Below are positions 1 to 5,485 of a DNA stretch of 16,660 nucleotides, piece by piece. The stretch is from an uncultured Bacteroidales bacterium (GTDB taxonomy: Bacteria > Bacteroidota > Bacteroidia > Bacteroidales > P3). Numbering within the stretch: the first letter of the stretch is position 1; every line of letters begins with the position of its first letter. The position numbers and the translations under genes are program-made. The notes under the pieces are model-generated. The model worked only from the letters and a program-made list of their open reading frames with translations, was not told the DNA's origin and did not search any database. The stretch lies in assembly GCA_937901525.1 (NCBI GenBank), contig CALDHX010000024.1, positions 1 to 16,660 on the forward strand, given 5' to 3'.

Positions 1-118
1 TAAAACTGATTTATCCGTTGATGAAATTGCTGTAAAAATGGGTTTTAATTCTCTTTCTGCTTTTTCAAAATTCTTTAAAAGAGTTGCAGGAGCAAGTCCA
101 AGTCAATTCAGAAGATAG
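1..118 (+). CDS. AraC-family transcriptional regulator, C-terminal end (partial)
   Basis: The window opens inside a + strand gene that ends at the TAG at 116-118. The 38 residues present include DEIAVKMGFNSLSAFSKFFK and end in GASPSQFRR. This is the second helix-turn-helix and closing segment of an AraC/XylS-type DNA-binding domain: the 'IA..GF.s.s.Fsr.FKk..G.sP..yR' pattern is clear. The sensor domain, and so the ligand or target genes, lies off the left edge. The gene converges on the - strand operon that ends at 148. Its last 58 coding bases plus 11 bases after the stop are repeated almost exactly at 2280-2348. Family assignment is firm; regulatory role is unknown. Confidence 0.85.
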   Translation, partial: KTDLSVDEIAVKMGFNSLSAFSKFFKRVAGASPSQFRR

Positions 119-129
119 TTTGTTTGTCT
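61..129 (+). repeat. 69-bp direct repeat, copy 1 (AraC 3' end)
   Basis: This stretch covers the last codons of the AraC-family gene, its TAG stop and 11 bases beyond. It matches 2280-2348 in the same orientation with three mismatches by eye, at an offset of 2219 bp. Identity continues through the non-coding bases after the stop (TTTGTTTGTCT), so this is a DNA duplication and not just protein family resemblance. Confidence 0.9.
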
Positions 130-143
130 AATTCAAGGAAACA

Positions 144-164
144 AAAATCAAATGGTTTGATTTT
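144..164. terminator. AT-rich inverted repeat between convergent genes
   Basis: A perfect 9-bp inverted repeat (AAAATCAAA / TTTGATTTT) has a 3-base loop. It sits between the AraC stop at 118 and the end of the toxin-like gene at 148, and it contains that gene's stop codon. Read in either direction the second arm ends in TTTT, so it could act as a weak two-way terminator. The stem is very AT-rich and no long U tract follows, so the call is tentative. Confidence 0.4.
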
Positions 165-729
165 CTATATATGTTGCTTTTTCTTTAATAGTATATGGGT
201 TTGTTAGTAATGTTTTGTCAAAAAAACATAGTTGCACTCTACTCATTTGTAGTAAAATTATTCCATTTTTTTGAAAGACAACATTTGTTTTTTTATTTGT
301 TGGATAAGGGTAGGCTCTAATGGCTTTATAAGTAAATTCTGGCAATTTTTTAATGGAATCTAATACTCTAGCAACAGTTATTTTCTCTAAATTCTTTTCT
401 TTTTTAAGAAATTCTGCCATAGAGATAAATTCGTTGTTTTGCCTTATATCACCAATTAAATCATATAGTAACGGCGAGTGTTGATCGTATTTCGTATGAC
501 AAATAATATAATCTTTTTTATTACTAAAGTAAACAGTATCTCCCCACCATTTAGCGTCTTCTATACTACTATCCCAAAAATAATATCCCTCTCCCAACCA
601 TGGTTCTTTTATTCCTTGTTTTAAATTTCCATTTGAATCTTTTTTTGAACAAAAATAAGGACCATGTTCTAATACTTCTTTATCGTTATTCCTATCTTCT
701 ATGGTTTGATAAATGTCTACAAATTTCAT
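148..729 (-). CDS. Putative toxin with ADP-ribosyltransferase-like motifs (TAC module)
   Basis: This 193-aa cytoplasmic protein has no signal peptide or membrane segment. An HG pair lies at residues 22-23, followed by WLGEGYYFWD (44-53) and AKWWG (59-63). This resembles the 'HGT ... G.G.YF.d....A..yg' signature of PARP/diphtheria-toxin-like ADP-ribosyltransferase folds. A hydrophobic C-terminal block (about 150-182, with QMSRVQLCFF) would suit the later strands. I cannot place the usual catalytic glutamate with confidence. It is the last gene of a tight operon, five bases after a SecB-like chaperone gene. An ART-like protein beside a SecB-like chaperone and a small acidic protein matches the make-up of CmdTAC-type toxin-antitoxin-chaperone defence, in which CmdT ADP-ribosylates mRNA. 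The toxin role and target are inferred; another ART-fold enzyme or a non-toxic effector remains possible. Confidence 0.55.
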   Translation of the reverse strand: MKFVDIYQTIEDRNNDKEVLEHGPYFCSKKDSNGNLKQGIKEPWLGEGYYFWDSSIEDAKWWGDTVYFSNKKDYIICHTKYDQHSPLLYDLIGDIRQNNEFISMAEFLKKEKNLEKITVARVLDSIKKLPEFTYKAIRAYPYPTNKKTNVVFQKNGIILLQMSRVQLCFFDKTLLTNPYTIKEKATYIENQTI

Positions 730-734
730 ATTAC

Positions 735-1139
735 CTATTCAATGATAGAAGTGTTTTCTTTCAATTCGTTGGTAAGCCCAATAAGATTTATAGTAGGTAA
801 TACTATTGGTTGTACGTTAGCTTGTAAAGACAATGTACTTACAAATGCTCTAATATAAGGGAAAATTATAGCAATACTATTAGGATAGAAATACTCAGGT
901 ATATCTTCTATTGAAGTAGAACCATTAAATAAAAAAGACGATTTACAAGAAACGGTTATAATATTTGTATTTTCGCAGTCTATTATAACCTCAAAAAATA
1001 AATTATATCGTCCTTCTTTAGGGTAAAATTCTCCCTTAGGTTTAAATGTAAGATTTAACTCTGTTCCTATGGAATTGCTAAAATCTAAAATTGCTTTATC
1101 AAATCGATATGATTCTAATTTAAATGATGCTTTTTCCAT
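735..1139 (-). CDS. SecB-like chaperone (TAC module)
   Basis: This 134-aa protein resembles SecB chaperones in its C-terminal half. Residues 83-122 run YFYPNSIAIIFPYIRAFVST, then QPIVLPTINLIGL. Canonical SecB has the counterpart 'Y.PN.LFPYaRe.I......g.FP.l.L.PinF..L'. The N-terminal half is β-rich (about 26-70), as expected for the SecB fold. It is shorter than general-export SecB (about 155 aa). Stand-alone small SecB homologues in operons with toxin genes are typical of TAC systems, where the chaperone protects an unstable antitoxin. It starts two bases after the 78-aa gene stops and ends five bases before the toxin-like gene, so the three are very likely translated from one message. The SecB-like call is fairly firm; the toxin-control role is inferred from context. 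Confidence 0.75.
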   Translation of the reverse strand: MEKASFKLESYRFDKAILDFSNSIGTELNLTFKPKGEFYPKEGRYNLFFEVIIDCENTNIITVSCKSSFLFNGSTSIEDIPEYFYPNSIAIIFPYIRAFVSTLSLQANVQPIVLPTINLIGLTNELKENTSIIE

Positions 1140-1141
1140 AA

Positions 1142-1378
1142 CTATGCGGCAAAATAATATTGAGAATCCTCTGTTATTTTAATATCTGCTGTAATATTAT
1201 AGTTAAGGTTGTCCTCATAATTAACATTAACTCTAAAATATTCTTGCACATAATTAACATACTCCGTAACATCTGGACCGATATTATCAAGATATTCGTT
1301 TTCTTTCCAATCGTTTTCAAGAATATCTTTTGGAGTATTTTCAAAATACCTTTTAAGGCTTTCTAAAAGAGTTCCCAT
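1142..1378 (-). CDS. Small acidic protein, candidate antitoxin of the TAC module
   Basis: This 78-aa acidic protein is the first gene of the operon. It begins MGTLLESLKRYFENTPKDIL and continues with NDWKENEYLDNIGPDV (22-37), a 'LK.YFENTP....DW......d.iGP' pattern that I recall from small uncharacterised Bacteroidota proteins. The C-terminal half is rich in Asn, Tyr and β-formers and ends with aromatic and hydrophobic residues (DSQYYFAA). In known TAC systems the antitoxin ends in a hydrophobic segment recognised by the SecB-like chaperone, so this tail is a candidate for that role. There is no recognisable DNA-binding motif, so self-repression of the operon is not evident. It is preceded by its own promoter. 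The antitoxin role is inferred from size, charge and position. Confidence 0.5.
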   Translation of the reverse strand: MGTLLESLKRYFENTPKDILENDWKENEYLDNIGPDVTEYVNYVQEYFRVNVNYEDNLNYNITADIKITEDSQYYFAA

Positions 1379-1422
1379 AACTTTTTTCTATGAATAAAGA
1401 TTCCTAAATAATTACCGATGTG

Positions 1423-1455
1423 CAAAATTACTATTTTTTTCGTTAATATAACAAC
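1423..1455 (-). promoter_or_regulatory. Bacteroidota-type promoter for the TAC-like operon
   Basis: Read on the - strand, TAATTTTG (1430-1423) fits the -7 consensus TAnnTTTG. GTTG (1455-1452) lies 21 bp upstream as the -33 element. The start site would be near 1417, giving a leader of about 40 nt before the ATG at 1378. Confidence 0.5.
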
Positions 1456-1479
1456 AAAGTTTATTATTTTGTTTTATTT

Positions 1480-2130
1480 TTAGAAATTAAAGAGTTTCCA
1501 GCTTACGTTAAGGTTAAAGTTGAAAAAATGTGGATACCACAAATTATTTACATAAGAATACTCACAACTTGCACCAAGTCCTAAACGGTAATTAGTGCTT
1601 GGTAAAAAGTATTGATAAGATAACTCTCCTCCAACTTGAAAATGCCAAGAGTATGTTTCAAATCGACTTTCATAATTTTCGCCTTTGGTATCAGCATAAA
1701 CCCCTCCCAAAATCACACCTGCCTTTAATCTATGGGCTTTTGACTCATTTAGAAAATTATATCCTAAAACGGCAGAAGAAGAATAAAACTTGTGGTCATA
1801 TTTATAGGTAGTTTTTAGAGCATTATGTGGAAATGATTTAAAACAACCGCCATTCTCTTCAATAATACTCTTATCTGTTCTTAAATAATTAAATCTAAGA
1901 CGTGCAGAATACTTATTATCATAATCCAATTCAAAAGACGGGATATAGTTTAGTAAAATAGTATTGTTGATATCATCTGATGATACGTAATTATTGTTAG
2001 TTAAGAGCATTATATCAGTAAACGAAACAACATTCTCTTGAATGCTAAGTGTAAATTTCTTTTCTTTTTCTTGCGAAATCGCAACGCCACACATAAATAG
2101 TGCGACAAATAATAACAATGTTCTTTTCAT
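1480..2130 (-). CDS. Exported outer-membrane β-barrel-like protein
   Basis: The 216-aa product starts with a clear Sec signal peptide (MKRTLLLFVALFMCGVAISQ, cleavage near residue 20). The rest is made of alternating, aromatic-rich β-strands such as YSARLRFNYLR, YSSSAVLGYNFL, RLKAGVILGGVY, SWHFQVGGELSYQYFL, YRLGLGASCEYSY and FFNFNLNVSWKLFNF. The protein ends in Phe, as outer-membrane barrels usually do, and its size suits an eight- to ten-strand barrel. No enzymatic or adhesive motif is visible and I do not recognise a named family. It lies upstream of the TAC-like operon on the same strand, about 100 bp away, but both have their own promoter. It shares the repeat-bounded segment with that operon, so it may have arrived with it. 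Confidence 0.7.
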   Translation of the reverse strand: MKRTLLLFVALFMCGVAISQEKEKKFTLSIQENVVSFTDIMLLTNNNYVSSDDINNTILLNYIPSFELDYDNKYSARLRFNYLRTDKSIIEENGGCFKSFPHNALKTTYKYDHKFYSSSAVLGYNFLNESKAHRLKAGVILGGVYADTKGENYESRFETYSWHFQVGGELSYQYFLPSTNYRLGLGASCEYSYVNNLWYPHFFNFNLNVSWKLFNF

Positions 2131-2221
2131 ATCTCTTTTATTTTGTAATTAATAATTTACTGACACTATCTTTTTTCTTTTTGTTTTTTAGTACTAAAAA
2201 GTTTAATTGAAACTTCGTTTG

Positions 2222-2253
2222 CAAAAATATAATAAAAAAACATATAAAACAAT
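2222..2253 (-). promoter_or_regulatory. Bacteroidota-type promoter for the barrel gene
   Basis: On the - strand, TATTTTTG (2229-2222) matches TAnnTTTG. ATTG (2253-2250) lies exactly 20 bp upstream as the -33 element. Transcription would start near 2216 and leave a leader of about 86 nt before the ATG at 2130. I see no clear riboswitch-like fold in that leader. Confidence 0.55.
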
Positions 2254-2279
2254 AGCATTTTTCAATATTTTCTTGACTG

Positions 2280-2348
2280 TTTTTCAAGATTCTTTAAAAG
2301 AGTTGCAGGAGCAAGTCCAAGTCAATTTAGAAAATAGTTTGTTTGTCT
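2280..2348 (+). pseudogene. AraC 3'-end remnant; copy 2 of the 69-bp direct repeat
   Basis: This is the second copy of 61-129. Its reading frame is open and encodes FSRFFKRVAGASPSQFRK followed by TAG at 2335-2337. Compared with copy 1 the three changes are K to R, a silent Phe codon change and R to K. All are conservative, as between homologous functional genes. Nothing AraC-like can be read upstream of 2280, so this is an orphan fragment. It ends one base before the stop codon of trmH (2349-2351). It marks the right edge of the 130-2348 segment. Confidence 0.8.
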
Positions 2349-2879
2349 TTATTTTAAACAAAGATAAACTTGCCATAGCATAATTCCGCAAGAAACCGAT
2401 ACATTAAAGGAGTGTTTTGTGCCAAATTGAGGAATTTCAACTGCTTTGTGGCAAAGATTTATCACCTCTTGATTTACTCCCTCTACTTCGTTGCCTAAAA
2501 CTATTGCAATTTTTTCTCCTTTCTCTACTTTGAGTTCATCAAGCATTACACTATTTGTAGTTTGCTCCAAGGCAAGAATAGTCCACCCTTCTTTTTTTAG
2601 TTGATTGACCACATCCAAGGTGTTTTCCACGTATTGCCAATCCACGCTTTCGGTTGCACCAAGTGCAGTCTTTTGAATTTCTCTGTGAGGAGGGGTAGGA
2701 GTGATGCCACACAAATAAATCTTCTCTACAAGAAAAGCATCGCTTGTGCGAAATATGCTTCCTACATTATGCATACTTCGTACATTATCTACAATTATTA
2801 TCAAAGGAGATTTTTCTGAGGATTTATATTCATCAACTGAAATTCTCCCTAATTGTTGCATTGAAAGTTTTTCTCTCAT
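2349..2879 (-). CDS. TrmH/SpoU-family RNA 2'-O-ribose methyltransferase
   Basis: This 176-aa SPOUT methyltransferase would transfer a methyl group from S-adenosylmethionine to a ribose 2'-OH of tRNA or rRNA. All three SpoU motifs are visible: DNVRSMHNVGSIFRTSDAF (31-49, with the conserved Asn and Arg), IVLGNEVEGV (126-135) and IPQFGTKHSFNVSVS (149-163), which contribute to the trefoil-knot SAM site. It is a bare catalytic domain without the N-terminal substrate-binding domain of RlmB-type enzymes, so a tRNA target is more likely, but the modified position cannot be read from sequence. Its ATG overlaps the stop of the GldN-like gene upstream by 4 bp (ATGA), implying translational coupling. It is the last gene of that operon. 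Confidence 0.9.
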   Translation of the reverse strand: MREKLSMQQLGRISVDEYKSSEKSPLIIIVDNVRSMHNVGSIFRTSDAFLVEKIYLCGITPTPPHREIQKTALGATESVDWQYVENTLDVVNQLKKEGWTILALEQTTNSVMLDELKVEKGEKIAIVLGNEVEGVNQEVINLCHKAVEIPQFGTKHSFNVSVSCGIMLWQVYLCLK

Positions 2880-3823
2880 TTTTGACTTTTGTTATAAATT
2901 CTAACGCCTAATTGACTAAAATGCTCTTCGTCATATTTATACAACGGTAGGTAATATTGCACTGATTTGAAAATTTCCAAGGTATTAGGGTTTATGCTCC
3001 AATTCTCGCCAATCCTAATAGCAATTATATCCTCAGGGACAATATCAGAGTAGGATTTTTGTGAGACTTCAACTCCTGTGTCTTCATCATAAACAACAAA
3101 ATTATTTTCTATGAAGAACAAGTTATCAATATCTTTCTTTGTAGGAAATTCTTCTCCATTTATCTTAAAAGCTTTTACTTCTCCATTTTTTATTTTAGAA
3201 AAAAGACTTGAAGCAAAAGGCATTTGAACAGGATATTTAAGTTCATGTAAAGATAAAACCGTATCGTAAATATAGAAACGTTCAACGTCGTTTTCTATGT
3301 TTCCATCTTCTGGAAAAATCCAAAACAAAGGCATTTGTACACTGTCATTTTTTTCACCATTAAAGGCTTTATATCTGACTAAATAAGGACAATAGGCTTT
3401 TATTTTTTTGCTTATAGAAACGTTTTTGTAGTTATAGTCTACAAATTCTTCAAATTGATAAGCGGAAACATATTTTTTGATGTAAGAAAAAATACTATCT
3501 TTACCTACTGTTATATTAAAATGTTCTTTTTCAAAGGCAATTATATTGTTTATTACACTGTCAAGGCTTATTTCTCGTTTCCTTTCGTTGTAAATCTTTA
3601 CTTTCTTTTGCTCAACTGCCGAAAAAATTACTCCTGCTAATTCATCTCTAAAATAACCTGTGAGGTGTTCATATTTAACAGGGTTAAGTACGTGATCAAT
3701 TTCCCATTGAGGATTAAAAACTCCAACTTGATGAAATTCGTGTTCAATAGAATATTCACCAAAACTTTGAGCACAAACTCCAAAGCTTGCTATTAATAAT
3801 ATTATTAAAATTATCTTCTTCAT
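2876..3823 (-). CDS. Exported GldN/PorN-like protein (paralogue B)
   Basis: This 315-aa protein has a Sec signal peptide (MKKIILIILLIASFGVCAQ, 1-19). Residues 140-172 contain KIKAYCPYLVRY, then MPLFWIFPE. This closely follows the end of the GldN/PorN core ('..iaiCPilir...fdG.....yPLFWv.y'), a T9SS and gliding component in the periplasm that works with GldK/PorK. A second, more diverged copy occupies about 198-310: an SLFSKIKNGEVKAF segment, then IRIGENWSINPNTLEIFKSV and YLPLYKY, matching GldN's 'yrikE.W.Fd....m.vri..iaPl'. The protein therefore looks like two GldN-like modules in tandem. It follows a paralogue (3829-4818) by five bases. A T9SS link is inferred from resemblance; it is not the standard gldN, since no gldKLM neighbours are present. 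Confidence 0.6.
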   Translation of the reverse strand: MKKIILIILLIASFGVCAQSFGEYSIEHEFHQVGVFNPQWEIDHVLNPVKYEHLTGYFRDELAGVIFSAVEQKKVKIYNERKREISLDSVINNIIAFEKEHFNITVGKDSIFSYIKKYVSAYQFEEFVDYNYKNVSISKKIKAYCPYLVRYKAFNGEKNDSVQMPLFWIFPEDGNIENDVERFYIYDTVLSLHELKYPVQMPFASSLFSKIKNGEVKAFKINGEEFPTKKDIDNLFFIENNFVVYDEDTGVEVSQKSYSDIVPEDIIAIRIGENWSINPNTLEIFKSVQYYLPLYKYDEEHFSQLGVRIYNKSQK

Positions 3824-3828
3824 AAAAC

Positions 3829-4818
3829 TTAGTCTTTACGTATATAAAATAAAGGATAAAAACCTCTAAATTCTCCATTTTTGGAGGTTAATTCAATAAC
3901 TGGTGCGAAATAGTTGATTTGTTTAAAGAAAGTCAAACTCTCTAAATCGAAACTCCATTGTTGCCCGAAACGGAAAAGCTCAATTTCTTCTGAATTGTAT
4001 CGCATTCTTATCACAGTGTCTATTTCTATGACATTATTTAAAGAGTCTTCTTTAACAATTTGTTCTAATTCATCGTGTCCCATACGTTTTACAACTTCAA
4101 GCTTGCTAAGAGATGTTGTAGAGGTAGGCATTTCGTATGTTTTTATATCTACATTTTCTGCTTTGCTAAGAAGCATATCTAAAAAAGGTAAAGAATATTC
4201 TGCTTCCAAGTGATTGAAATAGTATTGATATGGAATAGGGTTGTAAATAGGCATAGTAAATTCAATATTGCTTGCAACAATTATTTTTTCGCTTTTTTTG
4301 CTCGATAAACCAGGCTTAAACCAACCCAAAGGATAGGCAAAAACTTCTTTTATTTTGAGTTCGTCTTCTTCAAAAACCAAAGAATCTATTGTAACAATAG
4401 GTTGAAAAGCTGCAACTTCACTTTTTATAAGCATAGTCTTTGTATCGTACCACCATCTTTCTTCAAATTCTACTTTTCGTATATTGTTGTCAATTAAAGT
4501 TTTTGTTTCTGCAATGCTAAACTCTCTTTTGAAACGTTCTTTGAGTGAAAGAGACATGTTTTTTGCAATAGTGTCGTAGCTAATTAGGTTTTTTTCCATT
4601 ATTTTGTCGAAAGTCTGCCACCAAAATCGCTTGTCGATAATGAAACTATATTCAATAGAATCTTTCTCCATTGAAGATTTTATTTCTGAACGCATAATAG
4701 GAACAGAGTATATGATTTTCATTGATAATAATTTGTCTTGACAAAAGATGTTTTGTGCACTAATTGTAAGACATATCAATAGAATTAGTTTTTTTAAAAA
4801 ACAATTTTTCTTCATCAT
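3829..4818 (-). CDS. Exported GldN/PorN-like protein (paralogue A)
   Basis: This 329-aa protein starts with two Met codons and a basic, hydrophobic signal peptide, with cleavage probably near FCQ at 25-27. The mature part has two related halves. FEERWWYDTKTMLIKSEVAA ending in FQPIV (118-142) parallels FRFGQQWSFDLESLTFFKQI ending in FAPVIE (282-309). Both follow the GldN/PorN pattern of a charged W/F-rich strand, a 'D...' turn and a strand ending in aP. The C-terminus YPLFYIRKD recalls GldN's PLFW segment. It shares this architecture with the next gene (2876-3823), so the pair is a tandem duplication of an already duplicated protein. The first 59 bases overlap the 3' end of the upstream gene. 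Export is near certain; the GldN link is moderate; function is unknown. Confidence 0.55.
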   Translation of the reverse strand: MMKKNCFLKKLILLICLTISAQNIFCQDKLLSMKIIYSVPIMRSEIKSSMEKDSIEYSFIIDKRFWWQTFDKIMEKNLISYDTIAKNMSLSLKERFKREFSIAETKTLIDNNIRKVEFEERWWYDTKTMLIKSEVAAFQPIVTIDSLVFEEDELKIKEVFAYPLGWFKPGLSSKKSEKIIVASNIEFTMPIYNPIPYQYYFNHLEAEYSLPFLDMLLSKAENVDIKTYEMPTSTTSLSKLEVVKRMGHDELEQIVKEDSLNNVIEIDTVIRMRYNSEEIELFRFGQQWSFDLESLTFFKQINYFAPVIELTSKNGEFRGFYPLFYIRKD

Positions 4819-5383
4819 TATTTATGTTTGTTAAATAGTCTTCTATTGCAATAAAAAATTCTTCTAAAACATCTAAGTTGAGGCCTTGTTTTTTTGTTTT
4901 AGTAGTTTTTATGTTATGAACCTGAGAAAAAATATCCATCTGCATTACTTGATTCACTTTTTCTAAAACAACTTCTTCTTCTAAACTTAGAATATTTGCA
5001 AGATTTACATCTTTCTTTATGTTTTTTAGTATTTCCTCAGCTAAACTTTTATTGTCCCTGCCAACAATTATAATAATATAATTATAATCTTTCCAGTTAC
5101 TTATAAAAGTGTCGTTATTAGTGTTTTTTGTGTTTACTATAATAAGCTCACAACACTTTTCTTTATAATTATAGTAGTAAGCATTGAACTCATCGTTACA
5201 TTTTTTGTTTTTTTTCCATAGGGAAAAATCCTTGCTCTTGTAAAAATTATATTTTAAAAAGCGATTAATACGAGCAACAAAAGTAAAATCATAGTAATTA
5301 GACAAAACTCCAATGACGCTAACATCAGAACTTTGTATAAAGCTATCCTTTGTATCAATAGGTAATTTTAATTTGTTTCGCAT
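4760..5383 (-). CDS. IPExxVDY-family-like small protein with C-terminal extension
   Basis: This 207-aa cytoplasmic protein is the first gene of the 5383-2349 operon. Residues 20-107 follow the layout of the Bacteroidota IPExxVDY family: SVIGVLSNYYDFTFVARINR, a run up to NAYYYNY, the strand ELIIVN, and ISNWKDYNYIIIIVG where the IPE..VDYfl.i.G motif would sit. The eponymous residues are degenerate here. Family members are usually about 150 aa; this one has about 95 extra residues, partly acidic and probably helical. Its last 20 codons overlap the signal-peptide start of the next gene in another frame. A short leader and a TAAATTTG box lie just upstream. The family's function is unknown, and the assignment is moderately confident. 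Confidence 0.55.
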   Translation of the reverse strand: MRNKLKLPIDTKDSFIQSSDVSVIGVLSNYYDFTFVARINRFLKYNFYKSKDFSLWKKNKKCNDEFNAYYYNYKEKCCELIIVNTKNTNNDTFISNWKDYNYIIIIVGRDNKSLAEEILKNIKKDVNLANILSLEEEVVLEKVNQVMQMDIFSQVHNIKTTKTKKQGLNLDVLEEFFIAIEDYLTNINNDEEKLFFKKTNSIDMSYN

Positions 5384-5400
5384 TCTAAAAAAAATTTTTG

Positions 5401-5408
5401 CAAATTTA
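5401..5408 (-). promoter_or_regulatory. -7 element for the 5383-2349 operon
   Basis: On the - strand, TAAATTTG (5408-5401) fits the TAnnTTTG consensus. Transcription would start near 5395, only about 12 nt before the ATG at 5383. I find no convincing TTG at the -33 position. It lies next to the outward-facing pruA promoter. Confidence 0.4.
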
Positions 5409-5419
5409 CGCTTTTTTCT

Positions 5420-5451
5420 TTTGATAGAATAAGAAAAATTACATACATTTG
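5420..5451 (+). promoter_or_regulatory. pruA: Bacteroidota-type promoter for pruA
   Basis: TTTG (5420-5423) and TACATTTG (5444-5451) match the Bacteroidota σ-factor consensus fully, separated by 20 bp. The start site would be near 5457, leaving about 29 nt before the ATG at 5486. No GGAGG-like ribosome site is present, as is usual in this phylum. Confidence 0.75.
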
Positions 5452-5485
5452 CAATTATTATTTATAAACCAATACCATTAAGATT

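Noticed and set aside
600..800. + strand open frame opposite the toxin-like and SecB-like genes
   Set aside because: It lies antisense across the end of one well-supported gene and the start of another, has low-complexity Leu/Phe/Tyr-rich content and no family features. The other + strand frames inside - strand genes (for example 3914-4213 and 8002-8253) were dismissed for the same reason.
130..2279. Search for an integrase, transposase or inverted terminal repeats in the repeat-bounded segment
   Set aside because: Every sizeable frame is accounted for by the four genes described, and I saw no terminal inverted repeats, so the segment is not called an insertion sequence or a complete mobile element.
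2349..2879. TrmH-family enzyme considered as a ribosome-targeting resistance methylase (thiostrepton-type)
   Set aside because: It is a minimal SpoU domain in a housekeeping-like operon with no resistance context; a tRNA-modifying role is the simpler reading.
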